Positions 11,381-19,881 of a stretch of 64,000 nt of DNA are shown one piece after another (position 1 is the first letter of the stretch; every line of letters begins with the position of its first letter). The notes under the pieces are model-generated. The model was given only the letters and a program-made list of their open reading frames with translations. It did not search any database and was not told the origin of the DNA. A program made the translations under genes and the position numbers. This stretch comes from Hymenobacter swuensis DY53 (GTDB taxonomy: Bacteria > Bacteroidota > Bacteroidia > Cytophagales > Hymenobacteraceae): positions 2,046,001-2,110,000 of the forward strand of contig NZ_CP007145.1 in NCBI RefSeq assembly GCF_000576555.1, given 5' to 3'.

Positions 11381-13798
11381 TTGATTTTACCCCAGAATTT
11401 CGAGCAGAAAATTGGCTTCACGCAGCTGCGTGAGATGCTGGACGGCTTGTGCCTGAGCGCGCTGGGCCGGCAGTTCGTAGCCAAAATGAGCTTCCAGACC
11501 AAGCACGACCAGCTGGAAAAGCTGCTGCTGCAAACCGACGAGTTCCGCCAGTTACTTAACGGCGGGGCCGAATTTCCCAGCTCCCACTACCACGATGTAA
11601 ACCCGCACTTGGTGCGCGCCAGTCTGCCCGGCTCGTACTTGGAAGTGGCGGCCTTCTATGCCGTAAAGATGAGCCTGCGCACCATCCGCGAGGCCCTGCT
11701 GTTTTTTACCCGCGCCGAGGAAGACCTGTATCCCACGCTGCGGTTGCTGGGTATCGGCGTGCAGGTCGACCGCAACCTGCTGGCTAATCTGGATAAGATG
11801 GTGGACGACGAAGGCCTCGTGCGCGACGACGCCTCGCCGCTGCTGCGCCAGATCCGGCAGGAGCTGATTGCCCGCCAGGGCCAGCTGCGTAAGCAGATTG
11901 CCGGTATCCTGCGCCACGCCAAAAGTGAAGGCTGGGTGCCCGAGGGCTCCGAGCCCACCATCCGGGGCGGGCGGCTGGTGCTGCCGGTTATTGCCGAGCA
12001 CAAGCGCCGGGTGAAAGGCCTGATTCACGACGAATCAGCCACGGGCCAGACGGTGTACATCGAGCCGGAAGCCGTATTCGAGCTCAACAACGACATCAAA
12101 GACCTCGACAACGCCTACCACCGCGAGTTGGTACGCATCCTTATTCAGCTCACGGCCCAGTTGCGGCCCCACATTCCGGATCTGCGCAAGGCGTATCAGT
12201 ACCTGGGCCTGCTCGACTTCATCCGGGCCAAGGCCCAGTTGGCGCGGCAGCTTGAAGCCACGCTGCCGGTGTTGCACCCGCGCCCTATGCTGCGCTGGCA
12301 GCAGGTGCGGCATCCACTGCTTTACCTCACTTTTCTGGGCCACGCCAAGGACGACCCGCGCGAGGTGGTACCGCTGGATATCGAGCTGACGCCCGAGCAG
12401 CGTATCCTGCTGATTTCGGGGCCTAACGCGGGCGGTAAGTCGGTGAGCATGAAAACGGTGGGCCTGGTGCAGTACATGCTGCAGTGCGGCCTGCTGATTC
12501 CGGCCGGCGAAACCTCCGAGGCCGGTATGTTCGATGATATATTCTTGGACATCGGCGACGAGCAGAGCCTGGAAAACGACCTGAGCACGTACTCCTCGCA
12601 CTTGTTCAGCATGAAGCAGTTCGTGACCCTGGCCAACAAACGCAGCCTGGTGCTGATTGACGAGTTCGGGACCGGGACCGAGCCCAGCTTGGGCGGAGCC
12701 ATTGCCGAGGCCGTGCTGGAGCAGCTGAATAGGGCCCGCTCATTCGGCGTCATCACCACCCACTACACCAACCTCAAGAACTACGCCGAGCGCACGCCCG
12801 GCATCGTGAACGGGGCCATGCGCTACGACCCCGACCAGCTGCAGCCACTCTACCGCCTCGAAATCGGGAAGCCGGGCTCGTCGTTTGCCATCGAAATTGC
12901 CCGTAAAATCGGGTTGCCGAAGCAAATCGTGGAGCGCGCCACCCAGCTCGTGGGCAAGGACAAAATCCGCTACGACCGGCTGCTGGAAGGCCTCGAAAAG
13001 GAGAAGACCGAGCTGGAACAGCGCACCGCCGAAGCCGCCAAGGCCGAGCGGCGGCTGAAAAAGGCGGCCCAGGAGTACCAGGACCTCAAGAAGTATCTCG
13101 ACGATACGACCCTGGAGGTGCTGCGCGACGCCAAAGCCAAGGCCAAGCTCATCCTCAAGGACACCAACCAGCAGATTGAGGCCACCATTCAGGAAATTCG
13201 ACTGGCCCAGGCCGAGAAGGAGCGCACCAAGGATGCCCGCCAGAAGCTCGACACCTTCGTGCGTGAAAAGCTCCAGATTGAGCCGCCCAAGCCCCGCGCC
13301 ACCCGCGAAATGGCCGACCCCAACACCCTCAAAAACGGCGATAAAGTGGCGCTGTTGGGCCAGGAGGGACACGGCGAAATCATGAGTGTAAAGGGCAAGA
13401 CGGCGGAAGTTTCCTTTGGGGGCATGAAGACGATTGTCAAGGTCAGCCAGCTCGAAAAGCTCACCCGTTCCGAGATTCGGGAGCGGGAAAAGCAGGCCGC
13501 CCGCAAGGCCCCGGCTCAGCATGCCACCCTCGACATCACGGGCCGCATGGCCGGCTTCAACACCACCCTCGACCTGCGCGGCGAGCGGGCCGAAGATGCA
13601 CTCAACCGCATCATGGCCTACGTGGATGATGCCGTGATGCTAGGCGTGCCGGAAATCAAGATCCTGCACGGCCGCGGCAACGGTGTCCTCCGCCAGATTG
13701 CCCGCGACTACCTGCACCGCACCCGCGCTGTGGCCAGCATAGCCGATGAACACGCCGACCGCGGCGGTGACGGCGTGACTATTGCCGTGCTGAAGTAG
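11381..13798 (+). CDS. mutS2: MutS2 family ATPase with C-terminal Smr domain
   Basis: MutS2 proteins bind branched DNA or collided ribosomes; the Smr domain is a nuclease module. This one has 805 residues and starts with TTG at 11381, because MILPQNFEQKIGFTQLREML matches the usual MutS2 N-terminus and no ATG is suitably placed. The ATPase domain has Walker A GPNAGGKS (347-354), the ABC-like DEQSLENDLSTYSSHL and Walker B LVLIDEFGTGTEPSLGG. A coiled-coil, Lys/Glu-rich region (about 520-640) follows, then a KOW-like stretch (LKNGDKVALLGQEGHGEIMS), then Smr with LDLRGE (from 730) and HGRGNGVLR. All catalytic parts are present. A clear terminator lies just after the stop. Confidence 0.96.
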   Translation: MILPQNFEQKIGFTQLREMLDGLCLSALGRQFVAKMSFQTKHDQLEKLLLQTDEFRQLLNGGAEFPSSHYHDVNPHLVRASLPGSYLEVAAFYAVKMSLRTIREALLFFTRAEEDLYPTLRLLGIGVQVDRNLLANLDKMVDDEGLVRDDASPLLRQIRQELIARQGQLRKQIAGILRHAKSEGWVPEGSEPTIRGGRLVLPVIAEHKRRVKGLIHDESATGQTVYIEPEAVFELNNDIKDLDNAYHRELVRILIQLTAQLRPHIPDLRKAYQYLGLLDFIRAKAQLARQLEATLPVLHPRPMLRWQQVRHPLLYLTFLGHAKDDPREVVPLDIELTPEQRILLISGPNAGGKSVSMKTVGLVQYMLQCGLLIPAGETSEAGMFDDIFLDIGDEQSLENDLSTYSSHLFSMKQFVTLANKRSLVLIDEFGTGTEPSLGGAIAEAVLEQLNRARSFGVITTHYTNLKNYAERTPGIVNGAMRYDPDQLQPLYRLEIGKPGSSFAIEIARKIGLPKQIVERATQLVGKDKIRYDRLLEGLEKEKTELEQRTAEAAKAERRLKKAAQEYQDLKKYLDDTTLEVLRDAKAKAKLILKDTNQQIEATIQEIRLAQAEKERTKDARQKLDTFVREKLQIEPPKPRATREMADPNTLKNGDKVALLGQEGHGEIMSVKGKTAEVSFGGMKTIVKVSQLEKLTRSEIREREKQAARKAPAQHATLDITGRMAGFNTTLDLRGERAEDALNRIMAYVDDAVMLGVPEIKILHGRGNGVLRQIARDYLHRTRAVASIADEHADRGGDGVTIAVLK

Positions 13799-13809
13799 GA
13801 TTCCCTGTT

Positions 13810-13860
13810 CAAAACGCCCGCCTCGCGCTGCCCGAATGGGGGTGCGGGGCGGGCGTTTTG
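13810..13860. terminator. Intrinsic terminator after mutS2
   Basis: Inverted repeat CAAAACGCCCGCC (13810-13822) and GGCGGGCGTTTTG (13848-13860), 12 bases past the mutS2 stop, ending in a T-run on both strands. Confidence 0.85.
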
Positions 13861-13926
13861 TATAGAGTAACCAGTATATTGCCCCGGGCGGCCGCGCTGG
13901 TGGTCCTTTCTAATCAGGGGTTTGCC

Positions 13927-14571
13927 ATGAACGATGCGCGAAGCCGCCGCTGGGCGGTAATCGGGGCGGTGCTGGGGCTGACGGGCCTGGGGCTGCAGTT
14001 CTACCTCACGTTCACCAACCGGCAACTGCCGCCGCTGGAAACGGTCATTCGCTTCTTCAGCTACTTCACCATCCTGACCAATGCGCTGATTACGGCGTAT
14101 TTTCTGGTGCGCGCACTGGCTCCGGCCGGGTGGCTGGGGCGCTGGGTGTGGCAGCCGGAAGTGGGTACGGCCCTCACGGTGTACATTCTGGTAGTGGGCG
14201 TGGTGTACCAGACGGTGCTGCGCGGGCTGGTGCCCGTAGCTGGCTGGGGCCGCGTGGCCGACGACATCATTCACGGCCTCGTACCTTTGTTCATGCTGGG
14301 CTACTGGCTCGGGTTCGTTTCCGGTGGGCCGGTGCGGCTGCGCACGGTGCCGTATTGGCTGCTGTACCCGGCGGCGTACCTGGTCTACACACTGCTGCGC
14401 GGCCCTAGTGCTGGGTTTTATCCGTACCCATTCGTGGATGCGGCGGCTCTGGGCTACCCGCGCGTGCTGCTCAATAGCGCCGTGGTGCTCCTGGTATTGC
14501 TGGCGTTTTCGCTGCTGCTGGGTAGCGTAGCCAACTGGCGGCACCGCCGTAGCCCGATATCAGACCGCTGA
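13927..14571 (+). CDS. Pr6Pr family membrane protein
   Basis: 214-residue integral membrane protein with about six hydrophobic segments, for example WAVIGAVLGLTGLGLQFYL, YFTILTNALITAYFLV, ALTVYILVVGVVYQ, LVPLFMLGYWLGF, WLLYPAAYLVYTLL and LNSAVVLLVLLAFSLLLG. The motif FFSYFTILTN and the D-x-x-x-H pair in VADDIIHGLVPLFML match the Pr6Pr family, whose function is unknown. The ATG at 13927 was chosen over an upstream start at 13858 because the earlier one lies within the mutS2 terminator. A short hairpin overlaps the stop codon. Confidence 0.85.
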   Translation: MNDARSRRWAVIGAVLGLTGLGLQFYLTFTNRQLPPLETVIRFFSYFTILTNALITAYFLVRALAPAGWLGRWVWQPEVGTALTVYILVVGVVYQTVLRGLVPVAGWGRVADDIIHGLVPLFMLGYWLGFVSGGPVRLRTVPYWLLYPAAYLVYTLLRGPSAGFYPYPFVDAAALGYPRVLLNSAVVLLVLLAFSLLLGSVANWRHRRSPISDR

Positions 14572-14581
14572 AGCGGTTTTT
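14563..14581 (+). terminator. Short hairpin with T-run overlapping a stop codon
   Basis: GACCGC-TGAA-GCGGTTTTT: a 5-bp stem, with the stop codon of the Pr6Pr gene in the loop, followed by five T. Weak but well placed. Confidence 0.4.
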
Positions 14582-14602
14582 CATCTTTTCTTCCTCTCGA
14601 TT

Positions 14603-15526
14603 TTGCATCCTCGCAACCCCCACAACGCCCGTTACGATTTCCCGCAGTTGATTGCGCAAAGCCCCGCGCTGGCGGCCTTCGTGGTGCCCAATCCGACCGG
14701 CGACCAAAGCATTGACTTCGCCAACCCGGCCGCCGTGAAGGCCCTGAACCGGGCGCTGCTGCAGCAGTTCTACGGCGTAAGTCAGTGGGATGTGCCCGCT
14801 GGTTACCTCTGCCCGCCCATTCCCGGCCGGGCCGACTACCTGCACTACGCCGCCGACCTACTGGCCGAAGACCACGCCGGCGTCATTCCGCGCGATAAGG
14901 CGGTACATGTGCTGGACGTGGGCGTGGGGGCCAACTGCGTGTATCCCATCATCGGCTCGCAGGCCTACGGCTGGCGGTTCGTAGGCTCGGAGGTTGACGC
15001 ATTGGCTCTAAAATCGGCGCGCACGATGGTGGCTGCCAACCCCGTGCTTACCGGTCGCATCGACCTGCGCCAGCAAACCCACGCCGCCTACGTGTTCGAT
15101 GGCATCGTAAAGCCGCGCGAGGAGTTCGACTTGGTGATGTGCAACCCGCCGTTCCACTCCTCAGCAGCGCAGGCTGCCGAGGGTAGCCGCCGTAAGGGCC
15201 GCAACTTGGGCTACCCCAAAACCCCGGAGCCGGTCCTGAATTTTGGGGGGCAGAACTCGGAGCTGTGGTGTGAGGGTGGCGAGGAAGGCTTCCTCAAGCG
15301 CATGGTGGCCCAAAGCATTCCGCTCGGTCAGCAGGTGTTGTGGTTCAGTACGCTCATCTCCAAAAAGGAAACCCTGCCCAGCATCTACCACTTCCTGAAG
15401 CTGGCCGGTTCGCCCGAAACCCGTACCATCAGCATGAGCCAGGGCCAGAAGGTCAGCCGCCTCGTGGCTTGGACCTTCCAGACGCCCGAGCAGCGCCAGG
15501 CCTGGGCCGCCCGGCGCTGGAAATAA
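14603..15526 (+). CDS. rlmF: 23S rRNA (adenine(1618)-N6)-methyltransferase
   Basis: SAM-dependent methyltransferase that modifies A1618 of 23S rRNA. 307 residues starting with TTG at 14603; the sequence MHPRNPHNARYDFPQLI is the conserved RlmF N-terminus and no ATG fits. SAM-binding motif VHVLDVGVGANCVYPIIG near residue 108 and catalytic NPPF in DLVMCNPPFHSS near 181. Other family marks are GQNSELWCEGGEEGFLKRM and WFSTLISKKETLP. Length agrees with the family. The gene for a thioredoxin-like lipoprotein starts 19 bases downstream, so both may share a transcript. Confidence 0.95.
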   Translation: MHPRNPHNARYDFPQLIAQSPALAAFVVPNPTGDQSIDFANPAAVKALNRALLQQFYGVSQWDVPAGYLCPPIPGRADYLHYAADLLAEDHAGVIPRDKAVHVLDVGVGANCVYPIIGSQAYGWRFVGSEVDALALKSARTMVAANPVLTGRIDLRQQTHAAYVFDGIVKPREEFDLVMCNPPFHSSAAQAAEGSRRKGRNLGYPKTPEPVLNFGGQNSELWCEGGEEGFLKRMVAQSIPLGQQVLWFSTLISKKETLPSIYHFLKLAGSPETRTISMSQGQKVSRLVAWTFQTPEQRQAWAARRWK

Positions 15527-15545
15527 CGTACTACGCTATCTGCAA

Positions 15546-16001
15546 ATGAAAAACTACCTGGCCATCGGCTTGCTGGTGCTAACGGGCTGCCAAACCCCGG
15601 ATGCCGGCGTCAATACCATTGATATAGTGGAGTATTCGGCGGGAAAAGTCGATTTACCCCAGTTGGTAAGTCAAAAGATCAGGAGTGGTAAAACGCCAAT
15701 TCTGTATTTCTATGCCGATTGGTGCGGGCCTTGCCGCCGGTACCGGGAGTTACTCCAGGGTCCGGCATTGCAGTCGGCCCTATCGAAGGCCACACTGGTA
15801 AAAATCAACATCGATACCGATACGGTGTACTCGGCCCTTTACGGCATTGATGCGGTACCTACTTTCGTGAAGATAGACAGCACCGGGGATGTGCTTGCCC
15901 TAATTACTTCCGACCGTTGGGAGGAAGATGAACCAGAAGCCATTGCGCCGGTGATGCGGAATCTGGTAGAAAAGCAGACCTATAATATCAAAGCCCAGTA
16001 A
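15546..16001 (+). CDS. Thioredoxin-fold lipoprotein
   Basis: 151 residues. MKNYLAIGLLVLTGCQTP is a canonical lipoprotein signal (LTGC), so the domain is exported and membrane-anchored. The thioredoxin active site WCGPC lies in LYFYADWCGPCRRYRELL (about residue 60), and the cis-proline region is GIDAVPTFVKID. It probably reduces or isomerises disulfides in envelope proteins, or serves cytochrome maturation; the sequence does not decide. It follows rlmF closely and ends in a strong terminator. Confidence 0.9.
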   Translation: MKNYLAIGLLVLTGCQTPDAGVNTIDIVEYSAGKVDLPQLVSQKIRSGKTPILYFYADWCGPCRRYRELLQGPALQSALSKATLVKINIDTDTVYSALYGIDAVPTFVKIDSTGDVLALITSDRWEEDEPEAIAPVMRNLVEKQTYNIKAQ

Positions 16002-16046
16002 AAGAAAGAGGCGGCTTCCGATATCGGGAGCCACCTCTTTCTTTTA
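16000..16046. terminator. Bidirectional terminator between convergent genes
   Basis: AAAAGAAAGAGGCGGCTTCCG pairs with GGGAGCCACCTCTTTCTTTT around a short loop (GATATC region). It lies between the thioredoxin lipoprotein and the convergent phospholipase-D-like gene, with A/T flanks suited to both directions. Confidence 0.85.
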
Positions 16047-16092
16047 CTGGGTGAGAAATCTAACTTCTCACTTCGCGTATCTCACATTCTGA

Positions 16093-18393
16093 TTACTCCA
16101 CCACTACGCGGCTAACCTGCGTGGATTCGGCAGTTTCGATGTGTACCAGGTACAGGCCGGCGCGGAGGCCAGAGGCGTCCACGCTCACGTCCTGGCCGGT
16201 GAGGGCCGTGGTCTGGTCGAGCACTACGCGGCCGGTGGCGTCGCGTAGCACCACGCGGGCCGTGCGGGCGGCACCCGACTGCACCCGCAGTTGGAACTTG
16301 CCGCTGGTGGGGTTGGGGTACACCTGCACGCTGCTGCGCTGCACGGTAGCGGTTTTGCTGCTCAGCACGAGGTTACACACCTGAATGCCTTTGTTCTGGT
16401 CGGCAATGCGCTGGGCAAACTCTTGGTAGTACTGGTTGGTCACGCGGGCATCGTGCACGATGAGCGTGTTCTCGTCATTCTCGGTGTTGGCCGAGAGGCT
16501 CCAGTTGTGCGAGCCCACGAATACCTGCGGGTCCGACTGGGCCGCGCCGGCGTCGATGATGGCGGTTTTGTGGTGCATCTGGCCCGAGACGTTGTCTACC
16601 ATGATGCGGTTGCCGAGCACGCCCTGAATGTTGTCGAAGATGCTTTGGGCGGCCGTGTTGGCGGTAATCTCGTCCAGCAGTACTTCCGAGCAGCCGGCCA
16701 TGTTCTTGGCCTGAATCTGGTCGCGGATAGCGCGGCCGATGTCGCTCTGGGTGATGAGCATGGTGGCAATGTGCAGGTCGTTGTCGGCGGTTTGCACGGC
16801 CTGAATCAGGCGGCCGTTCACGTTATCGGTAGGCGAGAACCACGATTCCACCAGCTTGCCGCCGATGTTGAGGTAGTGCGGGGTGTTATCGGTTTTCAAG
16901 GAGCCGAATTTGGCCGTGGCCAACGTGCCCGAACCCCACATTTCGTTGAATTCCACCGTGTACACCTTGGCCAATGACTGGTCCTGAATGGCAATGGAGT
17001 TATTCTGGTCGGTGCTGAGCTGGGCAGGCGTCCAGTTGGTGGAGCCGGTCCACACCCACGGTTGGTTGGGGCTGGTGCTGTTGGCGTCAATCACCACAAA
17101 CTTGTTGTGCATGATGTTCTGCTGGGTCTGGCGGCCCAGGCTAGGAATGCCGGCAGCCAGGCCTGCAATGCTGGCGTTGGTGTTGTCGTTTTCATACAGC
17201 ACCCGAATAGCTACGCCCCGGGTCTTAGCGGCGTTAACGGCCGTGAGAATAGCCGGGCTGTTCCAGTTGTAGATGGCAATATCCAGCGTCTGTTGGGCGC
17301 GGCCAATGTAGCGGGCAATGGTATCGGCTACGGCCCCGCCGGGTAGGTAGGTGGCGTTATTGCCGGGGCTGGCCAGGGCCGTATTCACCGGGCGGGTGAA
17401 GTAGGTGCGCATCTTGCCCGTCGACTGCGAAGCCGTAATCATGGGAATCACCCGCGACTCGGAAAGGCCAGTGGCGTTGGTGCTGCTGGCCTTCACATAG
17501 TAGATAGTAGCCGGCTGCAACCCTGTAATGGTGAGGCTGTGGCTGGTGGTGCTGGTAGCATTGGTAATAGCCGTGAACGGGCCGGCCGCCGAGGCAGCGT
17601 ACTCCAACTTGGTGTTACCGGCGTTCTGGGTGGTGAAATTCACCGTGAAGCCTGTGGTGCTGATGCCGGTCGGGTAGGGGGCGCTTACCAGGTTGGGCGT
17701 GTTGCCCTGCTGGAAATCGGCGTAGAGGCGGGGCAGCAGCTGGTAGCCGGTGCCCGCGCCCGTGGGAGCCGTGTTGGTAAACTGGCTCATGATGCCTACT
17801 ACGTCAAACACGCCCGTGGGGGAGGGTTTGCCAATCAGGCCATCGGGACCGGTAGAGGCCGCGTTAACGTACATAACCGTGGTAGCATTGCCGCTGATAC
17901 GGTACGTGGTGCTGGAAAATGCCGTAACGGCCGCCCCGGCCGTGGTAGTAACCGTGGTGGCGTTGGCCAGTTTCACCAGCTGGCCCTCATACTGCTCGGC
18001 GTAGGCGGCAGCAGCATTGGCCGAAGGAAACGAAACCGGTACGGGCAGCGGCCGGTTGCCTGCTACCACCGTCAGCGACGCCACCGGATCCAGTTCCAGC
18101 AGACCCCGATAATCCTTCAGTGTACCGGTTACAATGATGGAGTCGCCGGGGCGCACGTTGGGCGTGAGCGTGGTGGAGTATACGCCAATACCAGCCGTGC
18201 CGTCCTGCATGTAGCGGATAACGCCTAGCTCCGGGCCGTTGGTAACCACCCCGCGCACCGTAACGGTAGCCCCCGAGGCATTGAAAGCCGGAGCCTGCGC
18301 CCGTGCCTGGGCAATGGTAATGGCGGTCTGGGCCTGGGCCGGCAACCACGAGGCCACACCGAGAAGCGAGGCCAGCAAGAGTAATTTTTTCAT
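16093..18393 (-). CDS. Secreted phospholipase-D-superfamily protein with OB-fold, FN3 and T9SS sorting domain
   Basis: 766 residues from ATG 18393 (signal peptide MKKLLLLASLLGVASWLPAQ). Residues about 25-260 are an OB-fold-like region (GATVTVRGVVTNGPELG, GTLKDYRGLLELDPVASLT, YQLLPRLYADFQQG). Next is a fibronectin-III domain (about 265-350), then a phospholipase-D-like domain with two H-x-K motifs, HNKFVVID and HHKTAIID, each followed by a G-S-x-N-W site. The C-terminal 80 residues (VYPNPTSGKFQLRV to the end) form a type A T9SS sorting domain. Likely an extracellular or surface nuclease or phosphodiesterase. A paralogue of the first two domains lies directly upstream on the same strand. Confidence 0.9.
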   Translation of the reverse strand: MKKLLLLASLLGVASWLPAQAQTAITIAQARAQAPAFNASGATVTVRGVVTNGPELGVIRYMQDGTAGIGVYSTTLTPNVRPGDSIIVTGTLKDYRGLLELDPVASLTVVAGNRPLPVPVSFPSANAAAAYAEQYEGQLVKLANATTVTTTAGAAVTAFSSTTYRISGNATTVMYVNAASTGPDGLIGKPSPTGVFDVVGIMSQFTNTAPTGAGTGYQLLPRLYADFQQGNTPNLVSAPYPTGISTTGFTVNFTTQNAGNTKLEYAASAAGPFTAITNATSTTSHSLTITGLQPATIYYVKASSTNATGLSESRVIPMITASQSTGKMRTYFTRPVNTALASPGNNATYLPGGAVADTIARYIGRAQQTLDIAIYNWNSPAILTAVNAAKTRGVAIRVLYENDNTNASIAGLAAGIPSLGRQTQQNIMHNKFVVIDANSTSPNQPWVWTGSTNWTPAQLSTDQNNSIAIQDQSLAKVYTVEFNEMWGSGTLATAKFGSLKTDNTPHYLNIGGKLVESWFSPTDNVNGRLIQAVQTADNDLHIATMLITQSDIGRAIRDQIQAKNMAGCSEVLLDEITANTAAQSIFDNIQGVLGNRIMVDNVSGQMHHKTAIIDAGAAQSDPQVFVGSHNWSLSANTENDENTLIVHDARVTNQYYQEFAQRIADQNKGIQVCNLVLSSKTATVQRSSVQVYPNPTSGKFQLRVQSGAARTARVVLRDATGRVVLDQTTALTGQDVSVDASGLRAGLYLVHIETAESTQVSRVVVE

Positions 18394-18666
18394 CAAATGA
18401 GAAAAAGATTGGGGGGAAGGTGTGCAACTGAAAAACGGAAACAAATATCCTGATTTTCAGCCTGAAAATTGAGCTGCGCAGTGTGAAGAATTGATGATGG
18501 CCGACCACTTAGCTCCTCCCGCCGGATAAATGCAGTAAACCAGGATGCCGGGGCCGCAGTCCAGGAGCCGGGCGTTGCACCAATGGGTACAATGTGGGCT
18601 TCCGGGCTGCGACCCCGGCATGCGGTTTCACCAGCGGTGGAGAGAGTAGGCAGCCGGGGATACTGC

Positions 18667-19680
18667 TTAGCGGCCGGCTGGTTTTTTCTTGTTATCGGTG
18701 AGCATGGGCACGGCCGCCGAAGTAGACGTGCCGGCCGCGTTGGTGGATGAAACGCGCACGTAATATGACGTGCTGGGTTCCAGATTGGGAATATCTACGC
18801 TGTGGCTGGTGGTAGGAGCCGGCAGGTTGATAACCGTACCCAGGGCCGAGGTTTTGCCGTACTCCACTTTGGTGGTGCCGGGGTTGGCCGTCTGGAACAG
18901 CACCGTGAACCCGTTGCGGTAAATATTGGTCGGGATAGGCTCACCCTGAATAGCGGGCAAGCCCCCAGCTACCACAAAATCGGCGTAGAGGCGGGGCAGT
19001 AACTGGTAACCGCCGGTGCCATTCTGGGTAAACTGGCTCACGGTGCCAATCAGGTCAAACGTGCTGGTGGGCGGGGTTTTCTCCAGCAGCCCTTTCTCGC
19101 CCATGGAGGCTACATTGATGCGGACGGGCGTGGCCCGCTGCCCATTGAGCAAGTAATTGGTGTTGCCTTTCAGAGCCTCGATGGGCGTGCCTGTGGCGGT
19201 AGTCAGGCTGGTCAGGCCTTTAATGCGGATCAGACGGCCCTCGTACTCGTCGGTAAACACGGTGGCCAGGTCGGCGGCTCCCACCTCAATGGGCACCACT
19301 TTGCGGCCGGCAGCTAGCTTGGTGACACTGGCCACCGGGTCCATTTCCAGCAGGCCGTTGTAGTTCTTGAGCGTACCGGTAATCTGCACACTGTCGCCGG
19401 GAATAAGGGCGTGCAGGTCGGTATTGGTGGTGGAGAAAATGGCTAGGCCGGCTTCCGCATCCTGCACGAAGCGCAACTGGCCCAGCTCCGGCCCATTCGT
19501 TACCACACCCCGCACCGTAACGGTAGCACCGGGGCCGGCCGTCCGCGCTGCCTTAACCGTCGGCGGAACCGACGCCGGGGTGACTGGTTGCGCTGCCGCT
19601 TTGGGGCGTGCCGCCTGACGTTGGGCCTGAGCCCCCAGTACCGTGGAAAGAAGCAAAGCTGAAAATAGTACTCGTTTCAT
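18667..19680 (-). CDS. Exported OB-fold/FN3 protein, paralogue lacking the PLD domain
   Basis: 337 residues from ATG 19680 (MKRVLFSALLLSTVLGAQAQ, signal peptide). It parallels the N-terminal half of the neighbouring PLD protein: GATVTVRGVVTNGPELG is identical, GTLKNYNGLLEMDPVASVT and YQLLPRLYADF nearly so, and an FN3 domain with TKVEYGK and STSYYVRVSSTNAAG follows. It stops after FN3 with a basic tail (DNKKKPAGR), with neither an H-x-K domain nor a T9SS signal, so it is probably periplasmic. There are 273 bases between the two genes. Function unknown; perhaps a partner or inhibitor of the nuclease, or a product of partial duplication. Confidence 0.85.
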   Translation of the reverse strand: MKRVLFSALLLSTVLGAQAQRQAARPKAAAQPVTPASVPPTVKAARTAGPGATVTVRGVVTNGPELGQLRFVQDAEAGLAIFSTTNTDLHALIPGDSVQITGTLKNYNGLLEMDPVASVTKLAAGRKVVPIEVGAADLATVFTDEYEGRLIRIKGLTSLTTATGTPIEALKGNTNYLLNGQRATPVRINVASMGEKGLLEKTPPTSTFDLIGTVSQFTQNGTGGYQLLPRLYADFVVAGGLPAIQGEPIPTNIYRNGFTVLFQTANPGTTKVEYGKTSALGTVINLPAPTTSHSVDIPNLEPSTSYYVRVSSTNAAGTSTSAAVPMLTDNKKKPAGR

Positions 19681-19837
19681 GCGCGGGGTTGTGGTAGTAT
19701 GCGGGAGGAGAGAGGAAGCAGAAAAAAAAGAGGAGATAAGCAGAACCGTAAGCCCCATCGGAAGAGGTAAAAATACAGCTTTCGATTTCGAAAAATCTGC
19801 AATTATTTCCAGCTCTGGGAAAAAAAGCCGGCAGCAA

Positions 19838-19872
19838 AACGGGCCGGCCACTTGGTTAGCAGCCGGCCCGTT
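19838..19872 (-). terminator. Terminator of murB
   Basis: On the minus strand AACGGGCCGG and CCGGCCCGTTTT form a stem ending in a T-run, beginning ten bases after the murB stop codon. Confidence 0.75.
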
Positions 19873-19881
19873 GGCAAGTAG

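Noticed and set aside
13858..13926. N-terminal extension of the Pr6Pr protein
   Set aside because: An in-frame start exists at 13858 but it sits in the terminator of mutS2, and the extension has no membrane or signal character that fits the family.
18667..19680. Truncated remnant of the PLD protein
   Set aside because: It has its own signal peptide, a clean stop and well-kept domains, and no leftover PLD coding sequence follows the stop.
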